A DNA stretch of 64,000 bases. Origin: Paenalcaligenes hermetiae (GTDB lineage: Bacteria > Pseudomonadota > Gammaproteobacteria > Burkholderiales > Burkholderiaceae_B). The first letter of the stretch is position 1. Each line of letters begins with the position of its first letter. The DNA is taken from positions 1-64,000 of the forward strand of contig NZ_BAABKD010000002.1 of the NCBI RefSeq assembly GCF_039543645.1, written 5' to 3'. Under the pieces are notes generated by a model. That model saw only the letters and a program-made list of their open reading frames with translations. It had not been told where the DNA came from and did not search any database. Shown one piece after another: positions 33,771-42,172 of the stretch. The translations under genes were made by a program, and so were the position numbers.

Positions 33771-36206
33771 TTAGTGCTTCGTTAATCCCCCAGCTGTCTC
33801 TGTGCTGCTTTTCGCCGCTACGGCCTCTGCAGTAATGCGTGCGAGCTCCTCATCCGATAAAGGCGTTGGCATTTTTTCTAATGCGACCTCTAGCACTCGA
33901 TCAATCCAGCGTACTGGGATAATTTCGAGCGTATTTTTCACATTATCAGGAATCTCAGCCAAATCCTTTACGTTTTGCTCAGGAATCATGACAGTTTTAA
34001 TCCCACCACGTTGGGCTGCTAGTAGTTTCTCTTTCAAACCACCGATTTCAAGCACTTCCCCGCGTAAAGTGATCTCTCCTGTCATCGCTACATCAGCACG
34101 AATAGGAATACCGGTTAACGATGACACTATCGCTGTGGTAATCGCAATCCCTGCCGAAGGCCCGTCTTTAGGGGTAGCCCCATCAGGGAAGTGGACGTGC
34201 AAATCGCGCTTTTCGAAAATCGGACTTGCAATCCCCCACTGCTGGGCCCGTGAACGTACTACCGTACGTGCGGCTTCTACCGATTCCTTCATGACATCGC
34301 CAATAGAGCCTGTGCGTTGAATATTACCTTTACCGGGCATATCTGCAACTTCGATAGTGAGTAAATCCCCACCTACCTCTGTCCACGCCAACCCAGTTAC
34401 CTGGCCCACCTTGTTTTCGGTCTCCGCTACACCAAAATCGTAGCGGCGTACCCCAAGGTAGTCATTCAGATTTTCACTGGTGACCACTAGCGCTTCAGCC
34501 TTGCTGCCTTTAGGTAGCAAGAGGAATTTATGCACGGCCTTACGGCAAATTTTACTGATCTCTCGCTCTAAAGAACGCACCCCGGCTTCGCGGGTGTAGT
34601 AACGGACAATATCCCGCACCGCGTCCTCGGTGATCTCTAGCTCGTTGTCTTTGACCCCATTGTTTTTCATTAACTTTGGAATCAAGTGCTGAAAAGCGAT
34701 GTTTACCTTTTCGTCCTCGGTATAACCGGATAAACGAATCACTTCCATACGGTCTAATAGAGCCGGGGGAATATTTAAGGTGTTGCTGGTTGCAACAAAC
34801 ATCACATCCGATAAATCAAAATCCACTTCAAGATAATGGTCTTGGAAGGTGTGATTTTGCTCAGGATCTAGGACCTCGAGTAATGCAGAGGCAGGATCCC
34901 CACGGAAATCCGCTCCCATCTTGTCGATCTCATCCAACAAGAACAAGGGGTTACGCACACCAACCTTGCCCATATTTTGCAAGATCTTACCAGGCATAGA
35001 GCCAATATAGGTACGGCGGTGCCCACGTATTTCGGCCTCATCACGTACACCACCTAAGGCCATACGCACGTATTTACGATTTGTCGCCTTAGCAATGGAC
35101 TGCCCTAATGAGGTTTTACCCACCCCAGGTGGCCCAACCAAACATAAGATAGGGGCTTTCAGCTTAGAGACGCGCTGCTGTACTGCCAAGTATTCAATAA
35201 TGCGCTCTTTGACTTTCTCCAAACCATAATGATCGGCATCCAGTACTTTTTGCGCATTTTCTAACGAATTATTAATGCGGCTGCGTTTGCGCCATGGCAA
35301 CCCCACCAAGGTGTCCAAATAGTTGCGCACCACGGTGGCTTCAGCCGACATGGGCGACATCATCTTTAGCTTCTTTAGCTCCGCTTCTGCTTTTTTCTGA
35401 GCATCTTTAGGCAGCTTCGCTTCCTCGATACGCTGCTCAAGCTCTTCGATCTCTGCACCGTCCTCGCCTTCGCCCAATTCTTTTTGAATTGCCTTAACTT
35501 GCTCATTCAAATAGTAATCGCGCTGGCTCTTTTCCATTTGTTTTTTCACACGGCCACGGATCCGCTTTTCGACTTGCAAAATATCGATTTCGGTTTCTAG
35601 CTGTGTTAATAATGCTTCGAGACGGTCCACCACCGCTACCGACTCAAGCATGGACTGTTTTTGCTCAAGTTTTAACGGAAGATGTGCGGCAACGGTATCG
35701 GCCAATCGACCAGCTTCGTCAATTGCACTTAAAGAAGTCAGAATTTCCTGCGGGATTTTTTTATTAAGTTTAACGTACTGCTCGAACTGAGCTACCACAG
35801 CACGACGCAAAGCCTCGGCTTCGGCGAGCTCATCGGTTGTGCTTTCTACAGCTACCGCAAAGCCGCTAAAGTGGGTTTCGTTATCTACAACCTGTTCAAT
35901 TTTGGCGCGCTCAACCCCCTCGACAAGGACTTTAACTGTGCCATCGGGGAGCTTAAGCATTTGTAGAATCGTTGCCGCACAGCCGATTTCATACATATCG
36001 TCGGCGGTGGGCTCGTCTTTGCTAGCCGTTTTTTGCGCCACCAACAAAATGGTGTTGCCTGACTCCATCGCTAGTTCTAATGCTTTAATGGAGCGTGGAC
36101 GTCCAACAAATAAAGGAATCACCATATGCGGAAACACCACAACATCGCGCAATGGCAACAGTGGCAATTCCTTGGATTCCATAGTTAAAATCTGGCTTGC
36201 AGACAT
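33771..36206 (-). CDS. lon: ATP-dependent protease La
   Basis: Homohexameric AAA+ serine protease that degrades misfolded and regulatory proteins. The protein is 811 residues. Order: N-terminal LON substrate-binding domain (LPLLPLRDVVVFPHMVIPL), long coiled-coil region (about 180-280), AAA+ module with LVGPPGVGKTSLGQSIA and FLLDEIDKMG, and protease domain with the dyad Ser684 (DGPSAGIAI) and Lys727 (GGLKEKLL). AAGGAA lies eight bases before ATG 36206. It lies downstream of clpX but has its own heat-shock-like promoter and a hairpin leader. Confidence 0.97.
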   Translation of the reverse strand: MSASQILTMESKELPLLPLRDVVVFPHMVIPLFVGRPRSIKALELAMESGNTILLVAQKTASKDEPTADDMYEIGCAATILQMLKLPDGTVKVLVEGVERAKIEQVVDNETHFSGFAVAVESTTDELAEAEALRRAVVAQFEQYVKLNKKIPQEILTSLSAIDEAGRLADTVAAHLPLKLEQKQSMLESVAVVDRLEALLTQLETEIDILQVEKRIRGRVKKQMEKSQRDYYLNEQVKAIQKELGEGEDGAEIEELEQRIEEAKLPKDAQKKAEAELKKLKMMSPMSAEATVVRNYLDTLVGLPWRKRSRINNSLENAQKVLDADHYGLEKVKERIIEYLAVQQRVSKLKAPILCLVGPPGVGKTSLGQSIAKATNRKYVRMALGGVRDEAEIRGHRRTYIGSMPGKILQNMGKVGVRNPLFLLDEIDKMGADFRGDPASALLEVLDPEQNHTFQDHYLEVDFDLSDVMFVATSNTLNIPPALLDRMEVIRLSGYTEDEKVNIAFQHLIPKLMKNNGVKDNELEITEDAVRDIVRYYTREAGVRSLEREISKICRKAVHKFLLLPKGSKAEALVVTSENLNDYLGVRRYDFGVAETENKVGQVTGLAWTEVGGDLLTIEVADMPGKGNIQRTGSIGDVMKESVEAARTVVRSRAQQWGIASPIFEKRDLHVHFPDGATPKDGPSAGIAITTAIVSSLTGIPIRADVAMTGEITLRGEVLEIGGLKEKLLAAQRGGIKTVMIPEQNVKDLAEIPDNVKNTLEIIPVRWIDRVLEVALEKMPTPLSDEELARITAEAVAAKSSTETAGGLTKH

Positions 36207-36233
36207 AGTAATTTCCTTTTAATTACCTACAGA

Positions 36234-36266
36234 CCACAAGGGGAAGCAAGATAGCTTCCCCTGTGG
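36234..36266 (-). promoter_or_regulatory. Hairpin in the lon leader
   Basis: A 13-bp stem with a single bulge (36234-36247 with 36254-36266) around a 6-nt loop, ending about 27 nt before the lon ATG. No T-run follows, so it is not a standard terminator. It would lie within the lon 5' leader, or act as a weak barrier between clpX and lon. Confidence 0.5.
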
Positions 36267-36285
36267 TTCTAGCTTCTGACTTACA

Positions 36286-36312
36286 GATTGTGGCAAATCG
36301 GATAATTTCAAG
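36286..36312 (-). promoter_or_regulatory. Sigma-32-like promoter of lon
   Basis: Minus-strand CTTGAA (36307-36312), 13-bp spacer, CCACAATC (36286-36293). The -35 is a perfect heat-shock match; the -10 resembles CCCCATnT at five of seven positions. It lies in the clpX-lon gap, and lon is heat-induced in many proteobacteria. Confidence 0.55.
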
Positions 36313-36348
36313 TATCAAAAGGTACCGAATGATGCGTATCCAGTCAGA

Positions 36349-37629
36349 CTACGCCACCGCATTTTGATCGGATGCGGTTTGGCCTGAGGTTTGATAGACC
36401 AAAACGGGCTTGTCTTTGCCCTCTACGGCGTCTTTAGTCAAGATGACCTTGCTCACATTTTGTAAAGACGGTAGGTCATACATGGTGTCTAATAGTGATT
36501 TTTCAACAATGGAGCGCAAACCACGTGCGCCCGTGCGACGTTTAATCGCTGCTTGCGCTATGCTTTGTAATGCGGCGTCCTCGACCTCTAGCTCCACGCC
36601 TTCGATTTCGAAAAGCTTTTGGAATTGTTTAATTAAGGCGTTACGAGGCTCCGTCAAAATACGAATCAACGCTTCCTCATCCAGCTCTTGTAAGGTGGTG
36701 ACAACAGGCAAGCGCCCGACCAGCTCTGGAATCAAGCCAAATTTAATCAAATCCTCGGGCTCGACCTCGGCGAAAAGCTCTCCCACCCCACGCTCGCTTT
36801 TTACACTGACTTTTGCACCAAAGCCAATGCCGGATTTTTCCGTGCGATTTTGAATCACTTTTTCCAGACCATCAAACGCACCGCCGACAATAAATAAGAT
36901 ATTGGTGGTATCGACTTGAATAAAATCTTGGTTAGGGTGTTTACGCCCCCCTTGTGGCGGTACCGAAGCCACTGTGCCTTCGATAATTTTTAATAAAGCT
37001 TGTTGTACGCCTTCCCCAGAAACATCACGGGTAATAGAAGGGTTATCGGCTTTACGAGAAATTTTATCAATTTCGTCAATGTAAATAATGGCACGTTGTG
37101 CTTTTTCTACATCGTAATCACATGATTGCAAGAGCTTTTGGACGATATTTTCCACGTCCTCGCCCACATAACCGGCTTCGGTTAGGGTGGTAGCATCTGC
37201 CATCACGAATGGTACTTTTAGCATACGCGCTAAGGTTTGAGCTAACAGTGTTTTGCCTGAACCCGTGGGCCCAATCAGCAAAATATTACTTTTGGATAGC
37301 TCCACATCATCAGCGGCACTTGTATGCTGAATACGTTTATAGTGGTTGTAAACCGCCACAGCCAGATTACGTTTTGGTTGATCTTGACCAATAACATAAT
37401 CATCTAAAAAATGTTTGATTTCTTGTGGCGTGGGTAACTGCGTACCGAGTAATTCTGCCGTGCTCTGCTCTTGTTTGTCCTCTAGGATCATCTCATTGCA
37501 GAGGCTAATGCACTCATTACAAATGTAGACTTCGCCAGGACCTGAAATAAGCTTCGCTACTTCGCTTTGTGTTTTATTACAAAAAGAGCAGTGTAGGGCT
37601 TTATCGTCGGCCGAATGTTTGTCGGACAT
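36349..37629 (-). CDS. clpX: ClpXP protease ATPase subunit ClpX
   Basis: Hexameric AAA+ unfoldase that feeds substrates into ClpP. The protein is 426 residues (E. coli 424). The N-terminal zinc-binding domain has Cys14, Cys17, Cys37 and Cys40 (CSFCNKT, YICNEC). The AAA+ core has LLIGPTGSGKTLLAQTLA, IIYIDEIDK and the RKAD segment, the ClpP-docking IGF loop appears as SGIGFGAKV, and sensor 2 is in RTGARGLR. It follows clpP by 77 bp, with an intergenic hairpin between them. Confidence 0.97.
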   Translation of the reverse strand: MSDKHSADDKALHCSFCNKTQSEVAKLISGPGEVYICNECISLCNEMILEDKQEQSTAELLGTQLPTPQEIKHFLDDYVIGQDQPKRNLAVAVYNHYKRIQHTSAADDVELSKSNILLIGPTGSGKTLLAQTLARMLKVPFVMADATTLTEAGYVGEDVENIVQKLLQSCDYDVEKAQRAIIYIDEIDKISRKADNPSITRDVSGEGVQQALLKIIEGTVASVPPQGGRKHPNQDFIQVDTTNILFIVGGAFDGLEKVIQNRTEKSGIGFGAKVSVKSERGVGELFAEVEPEDLIKFGLIPELVGRLPVVTTLQELDEEALIRILTEPRNALIKQFQKLFEIEGVELEVEDAALQSIAQAAIKRRTGARGLRSIVEKSLLDTMYDLPSLQNVSKVILTKDAVEGKDKPVLVYQTSGQTASDQNAVA

Positions 37630-37677
37630 AAGAATATACAGTCAAAAAGTGCGGAAAACCGCAAATGGCATGGGCAT

Positions 37678-37701
37678 AGCGGCGCTACTTATCGCGCCGC
37701 T
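37678..37701. other. Intergenic hairpin between clpP and clpX
   Basis: A perfect 8-bp GC-rich stem (AGCGGCGC with GCGCCGCT) with an 8-nt loop and no T-run. It could stabilise the clpP message or set the clpP:clpX ratio; this is inference. Confidence 0.45.
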
Positions 37702-37706
37702 GCTAA

Positions 37707-38366
37707 TTAATTATCGTCAGAACGATGTGTTAGTACCTGATCTATCAGACCATAGCTGACCGCCTCTTGGGCATCCATGAAACGGTCTCGCTCTGTGTCT
37801 AAGGCAATCTGCTCTATGCTTTGACCCGTATTGTCGGCCAAAATTGCATTCAGGCGCTCACGCAAGCTTAAGATTTCCTTGGCTTGAATCTGGATATCCG
37901 TCGCTTGCCCTTGGGCTCCCCCCGATGGCTGATGAATCATAATACGCGAGTTAGGTAGAGCAAAGCGCTTTTCTTTTTTACCAGCGGCTAAAAGAAAGGC
38001 CCCCATGCTAGCTGCCATGCCCGTGCACAATGTCGACACATCGGGTTTCACAAACTGCATCGTATCGTAGATAGCCATACCCGCATACACCGACCCACCA
38101 GGCGAGTTGATATATAGCGAAATATCTTTATCTGGGTTTTCCGACTCTAGGAACAACAACTGCGCCACAATTAAGTTTGCGGAGTGGTCATTAACCGGCC
38201 CAACCAAAAAGATAATGCGTTCACGCAATAAGCGTGAGTAAATATCATAAGAACGCTCTCCGCGGCCAGACTGCTCCACCACAATAGGCACATAGCCCAG
38301 CCCCGTAGGGGTCACGGACTGTCCACCATACATGGAAGCATAGAAGTCGATAAAACGAGACGACAT
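37707..38366 (-). CDS. clpP: ClpP protease subunit
   Basis: Serine peptidase that forms the double-heptamer chamber used by ClpX and ClpA, both encoded in this window. The protein is 219 residues. The catalytic triad is Ser120 (GMAASMGAF), His145 (IMIHQPSGG) and Asp194 (DTERDRF), with the family strand YINSPGGSVYAGMAIYDTM complete. An N-terminal stretch of about 20 residues before GLGYVPIVVE probably includes a propeptide. The start overlaps the tig stop by one base (TAATG), so translation is coupled to trigger factor. Confidence 0.97.
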   Translation of the reverse strand: MSSRFIDFYASMYGGQSVTPTGLGYVPIVVEQSGRGERSYDIYSRLLRERIIFLVGPVNDHSANLIVAQLLFLESENPDKDISLYINSPGGSVYAGMAIYDTMQFVKPDVSTLCTGMAASMGAFLLAAGKKEKRFALPNSRIMIHQPSGGAQGQATDIQIQAKEILSLRERLNAILADNTGQSIEQIALDTERDRFMDAQEAVSYGLIDQVLTHRSDDN

Positions 38367-39673
38367 TAGTTATTTCCCATTAGTTGCTCAAACGCGACGT
38401 CTTCATCGGTAACTTTAGCTTGGGATACAACATGTTCGACCACGTTGTCTTCCAATACGATCGCTTCGATTTCAGCACGACGTTGGGCGTCTGATAAGTA
38501 GTAGCTGATCACCTGCTCAGGCTGCTCGTAGTTTTGAGCAAATTCCTCGATGCGAGCACGTACTTGCTCGGGCGTCGCTTTTAAATCGGCTTGCTGTACG
38601 AGCTCGGAGAGCAACAGACCCAAACGTACACGACGCTCGGCTTCGTCTTTGAAGATTTCCTCGGGAATAGGCATGGAGTCAGCATTAGGCAAACCACGTT
38701 GCTGAAGCTCCTGACGTGCCATCGCCACACGATTCTGAACTTCGTTATCTACCAGCGCTTTAGGAATATCAAACTCAGAAGCTTTTAATAAAGCATCCAT
38801 CACGCTGGCTTTGGTGCGAGCTTGAACACGAGCCTTGGCCTCTCGCTCAATGTTAGCACGTACGTCTGCCAACAAGGCATCGATATCGCCTTCGGCTTGT
38901 CCTAACTGCTTAGCAAACTCATCGTTTAGCTCAGGCAAAATAGGCTCAGCGACCTCGGTGATTTTAATTGTGAACTCGGCTGTTTTGCCAGCGACCTCGG
39001 TGCCAGCATAGTCTTCGGGGAAAGTTAAGGGGAAGGTTTTTTCTTCACCTGCTTTCATACCCTTAGCGGCTTCCTCGAATTCGGGCAACATACGTCCCTG
39101 ACCTAAAACAAAAGAGAATGCTTCAGCCGAACCGCCTTCAAAGGCCTCACCATCAATCTTACCAGTGAAGTCAAGTGTGACGCGATCATCGTCTTGAGCC
39201 GCACGATCCTCACGTGCTTCGTAGTTAGCACGCTGCTTACGTAAAATATCAATAGTACGATCGACTTCTGCATCGCCAACATTGACGTTGCTACGAGTGA
39301 CCTCTAGCTCTGCTAGGTTAGGCAAAGTGATTTCAGGATAGACCTCGAAGGTGGCTGTGAAAGCCATGGTGCCCTCGGCGGCGTCCTCTTTGGGTTCAAT
39401 CGATGGTACACCCGCTACACGCAATCCGCTTTTTTCAATGGCTTCATCGAGCGCTTTGCCCAATTCATTGTTGATGGCTTCGTAACGAATGCTAGGACCG
39501 TGGCTGCGCTCTACAATAGATAGAGGGGCTTTTCCGGGGCGAAAACCCTGGATCTTGGCGGTACGCGCCACACGTTTAAGTTGCGCTTGGACTTCTTTTT
39601 CGACATCGGCCGTGGATACGACGACATCGATTCGGCGCTCCAAACCGGACAGAATTTCAACCTCGGGCTGCAT
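38366..39673 (-). CDS. tig: Trigger factor
   Basis: Ribosome-associated chaperone and prolyl isomerase. The protein is 435 residues (E. coli 432). The ribosome-binding domain carries the L23-docking signature in IQGFRPGKAPLSIVERSHG, the FKBP-like PPIase domain is in the middle (DRVTLDFTGKIDGEAFEGGSA, LPEFEEAAKGMKAGEEK), and a long helical C-terminal cradle follows. It is first in tig-clpP-clpX, the common bacterial order. A sigma-32-like promoter is about 95 bp upstream. Confidence 0.97.
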   Translation of the reverse strand: MQPEVEILSGLERRIDVVVSTADVEKEVQAQLKRVARTAKIQGFRPGKAPLSIVERSHGPSIRYEAINNELGKALDEAIEKSGLRVAGVPSIEPKEDAAEGTMAFTATFEVYPEITLPNLAELEVTRSNVNVGDAEVDRTIDILRKQRANYEAREDRAAQDDDRVTLDFTGKIDGEAFEGGSAEAFSFVLGQGRMLPEFEEAAKGMKAGEEKTFPLTFPEDYAGTEVAGKTAEFTIKITEVAEPILPELNDEFAKQLGQAEGDIDALLADVRANIEREAKARVQARTKASVMDALLKASEFDIPKALVDNEVQNRVAMARQELQQRGLPNADSMPIPEEIFKDEAERRVRLGLLLSELVQQADLKATPEQVRARIEEFAQNYEQPEQVISYYLSDAQRRAEIEAIVLEDNVVEHVVSQAKVTDEDVAFEQLMGNN

Positions 39674-39766
39674 TAGAGACCTATATAAATAAGTGGTTTA
39701 ACAAAAAACACATATTTTACCGGAAATCCATTCAAAACATAACCGCCAAAGCCAGCAAGCTAAGCC

Positions 39767-39796
39767 AAATGGGGGTAAATATGCATAAAAAACAAG
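39767..39796 (-). promoter_or_regulatory. Sigma-32-like promoter of tig-clpP-clpX
   Basis: Minus-strand CTTGTT (39791-39796), 16-bp spacer, CCCCATTT (39767-39774). The -10 matches the heat-shock consensus CCCCATnT perfectly and the -35 matches CTTGAA at four of six positions. Transcription would begin about 87 nt before the tig ATG. Confidence 0.6.
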
Positions 39797-40009
39797 ACTA
39801 AGACGCTATTTATACCACTCATTGTGCCATTTTGGGGATTTTTCCGCTGTTAAACCGCGCTTTTAACAAGGCTTTGATCTTGAACCAAGCACGCTCAGCA
39901 CCTTTTCCGCTCTTTTTAAAAAAAGACTGGACAAACAAAAAAAACCGGACTATAGTTACGTCTTTGGTTATTTGCAAGCACAGGCAAAATACCTACTACG
40001 CAGAAAAAC

Positions 40010-40038
40010 TTTACATTTTATTTTTTTTGCGTTACTAT
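40010..40038 (+). promoter_or_regulatory. Promoter of tRNA-Leu
   Basis: TTTACA (40010-40015), 17-bp spacer, TACTAT (40033-40038). The predicted start lies about 6 nt before the mature tRNA 5' end, a typical short tRNA leader. Confidence 0.65.
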
Positions 40039-40050
40039 TTACTTTTATTT

Positions 40051-40135
40051 GCGAACGTGGCGGAATTGGTAGACGCACCAGATTTAGGTTCTGGCGCCGA
40101 GAGGTGTGAGAGTTCGAGTCTCTCCGTTCGCACCA
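40051..40135 (+). tRNA. leuW: tRNA-Leu (anticodon UAG)
   Basis: An 85-nt cloverleaf with encoded CCA. The acceptor GCGAACG (40051-40057) pairs with CGTTCGC (40125-40131), discriminator A is at 40132 and CCA at 40133-40135. The D loop has GGAATTGGTAGACGC. The anticodon stem CCAGA/TCTGG encloses TTTAGGT, giving UAG, which reads CUA and other CUN codons. A long variable arm (GCGCCGAGAGGTGT region) confirms a class II leucine tRNA, and the T loop is GTTCGAGTC. A strong terminator follows 7 bp later. Confidence 0.97.
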
Positions 40136-40142
40136 AATACTG

Positions 40143-40193
40143 AAAGCCGTTGATTTTGTGGGAATACAATCCTTTAAAATCAACGGCTTTTTT
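40143..40193 (+). terminator. Terminator of tRNA-Leu
   Basis: A perfect 15-bp stem (40143-40157 with 40176-40190), 18-nt loop, and a T6 run at 40188-40193. It also lies directly after the hyuB stop on the other strand, where it could terminate hyuAB, though the opposite T-run is only three bases. Confidence 0.92.
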
Positions 40194-40194
40194 G

Positions 40195-42162
40195 TTATTG
40201 TTGCCATTGCGCTATTGTACGCTTTTCTAGCATCTCACGAAATTGTTGTGTGCTTTTTGGTAGCAGCGTACCCGTGTCCCACTCCAAAATCACTCCATAC
40301 TGACGCACCGCATCCAGTTGATCGATTTTCCCTTCCTGATACCAACGAGCTACCTCTGTTGGATCAGAGCGCATCCACGCCACTCGCTGCGATCGAATCT
40401 GCTCGCGTAACTGCTCGGTAGCGGGCATGTCTAATTCATAAGCACAAATCTCTGGATCTATCGCATGAATCACTACCCCATAATCTTTAGCCGCGCGCTC
40501 TATGGACACATATTCATCAATCACGTCCTCTAAAACTAAAGACGGGTCACGCTCAAGCGGATCACCAAAACCGCCCCCACCTGCTGTAGGTCGGCTAAAT
40601 ATATCCCCTGATTCAATGGGCATATCCGAGAAAACAGAACCTAACCACTCAGGCTTACCCGTCTTAGCGCGAGTCAATGTTAATCCATGCGGCATCGACG
40701 GCAATCCACCGTTTATCCCCCATACGACAGCGCGCTCTCGATCACAAATATATGAAATCACGGGGTCTTGTGCATCACGCATTATTGAGGTTTTCACAAC
40801 ACCTAGCCCGCCTCGCCATTTTCCAGGCCCAGCCGAGTCAGTCTGTATTTGAAACGCAGTAGTTAAAATGGGGTTGGCACGCTCCTGGCCTTCGACCGGC
40901 TGCGACATTAAACCCACTCCAAAAGAAGCCGTAGTGACATTTGCCCCATCTTTACCATTACGCCCGCCCCAACCCCCTGGCAACCAATCATAAAACATAA
41001 AAATGGGTTTTTCTTTATGGCGTAAGTCACGCCCACCCGTTAACAGGTACTCCAAATTAAAAGCACAAGCCGTAGCTCGCTCTGGCATGATCTGCGACCA
41101 AATTTCGTAAATCGCGTTCATGATTTTTTCAAAAGGCATTAAAAACCCTGTGACGGCAACAGGCCAACGCGCATCGACAATACTATTTTCAGGCGCTATC
41201 ACTTCAAAAACGCGATAAAAGCCGCTATTTAGGGGCAAGTCAGGGAAAAAGGTTTTCATCCCAGCCACCACAGCAGAAAAAGTCGAGCCAAAGGCCGAGT
41301 TATAAATGGAGCCAATGGTCGGATGACTGCCACTAAAATCATAAATGGCACGATCGCCTTGAATGGTGAGCTTCACTTTAATAGGAATCATGCCCTCCCC
41401 CGAAAGCGGATCACAATCAATAAAATCTTGTGTCTCCCACTCACCATCTGGTAAAGCCGCCAATCGCTGTCGGACTGCTTTTTCTACGTAGTCTTGTACG
41501 GCACCCATGCCCTCGATCACCGTCTCCACGCCATACTTTTCACTTAAACGGATCATTTCACGCTCGCAAACCTGGGTTGCCTGAGCTTGCGCATGAATGT
41601 CTCCAATAATCGAAGCAGGATCACGAGTATTCGAAGCAATGAGCTGTGCTACATCTTTACAAAACTGCCCTTTAGCAAATAACCGCACTGGTGTAATACG
41701 TAGCCCCTCTTTAAACATCTCTCTTGCCGTGACATCGAATGAACCAGGCACACTTCCCCCTACGTCCGACCAATGCCCATTTGACTGGCTAAAACCCAAT
41801 AACGTGTCTTGTACAAAGATAGGCCGAATCAAGCGTACATCATTAAAATGGGTACCGCCTGCATAGGGATCGTTAATTGCGTACACGTCTCCTGGATGAA
41901 TATCTTTTTCAAAGGCTTCAATCACGGCCTTACATGTGAAATGCAGGGTTCCTACATGTACCGCAATATCTTGATTTCCCTGAGCCACTGAGTTTCCCTG
42001 CGCATCATGTAAACCACTCGAAAAATCTCGGTTATAGATAACAAAGGAATAGCAGGTGCGCAAAATCTGCTCAGCCATTTGATCTACACTCGTAATAAAC
42101 GAGTTTTTCAACACCTCAAAAGTTACCGGATCAAGCGATTTACGTGGTGGTTGCGTGGTCAT
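40195..42162 (-). CDS. hyuB: Hydantoinase B/oxoprolinase family protein
   Basis: A 655-residue beta-type subunit of an ATP-dependent hydantoinase/5-oxoprolinase/acetophenone-carboxylase-like enzyme. The N-terminus DPVTFEVLKNSFITSVDQMA and the segments GDVYAINDPYAGGTHFNDVRL and SAGPGKWRGGLGVV are diagnostic, and the Gly-rich PTAGGGGFGDPLERDP near residue 560 is typical of HyuB. ATG 42162 has AGGGGGTG upstream. It is 10 bp after hyuA, so the pair is one transcript. The ring or amide substrate (hydantoin, oxoproline, or an aromatic ketone) cannot be told from sequence. Confidence 0.9.
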   Translation of the reverse strand: MTTQPPRKSLDPVTFEVLKNSFITSVDQMAEQILRTCYSFVIYNRDFSSGLHDAQGNSVAQGNQDIAVHVGTLHFTCKAVIEAFEKDIHPGDVYAINDPYAGGTHFNDVRLIRPIFVQDTLLGFSQSNGHWSDVGGSVPGSFDVTAREMFKEGLRITPVRLFAKGQFCKDVAQLIASNTRDPASIIGDIHAQAQATQVCEREMIRLSEKYGVETVIEGMGAVQDYVEKAVRQRLAALPDGEWETQDFIDCDPLSGEGMIPIKVKLTIQGDRAIYDFSGSHPTIGSIYNSAFGSTFSAVVAGMKTFFPDLPLNSGFYRVFEVIAPENSIVDARWPVAVTGFLMPFEKIMNAIYEIWSQIMPERATACAFNLEYLLTGGRDLRHKEKPIFMFYDWLPGGWGGRNGKDGANVTTASFGVGLMSQPVEGQERANPILTTAFQIQTDSAGPGKWRGGLGVVKTSIMRDAQDPVISYICDRERAVVWGINGGLPSMPHGLTLTRAKTGKPEWLGSVFSDMPIESGDIFSRPTAGGGGFGDPLERDPSLVLEDVIDEYVSIERAAKDYGVVIHAIDPEICAYELDMPATEQLREQIRSQRVAWMRSDPTEVARWYQEGKIDQLDAVRQYGVILEWDTGTLLPKSTQQFREMLEKRTIAQWQQ

Positions 42163-42172
42163 TACACACCCC

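Larger units (their letters stand above)
39674..40050. other. 377-bp AT-rich intergenic region between tig and tRNA-Leu
   Basis: The left part is the tig leader and its heat-shock-like promoter. The right end holds the tRNA promoter. The middle, about 39810-39990, is A/T-rich with several A-runs. An open frame crosses it into the tRNA but has no family features and no ribosome site. I see no further gene. Confidence 0.5.

Noticed and set aside
39832..40143. Plus-strand open frame ending inside tRNA-Leu
   Set aside because: The 3' third is the tRNA itself and the rest is low-complexity AT-rich sequence.
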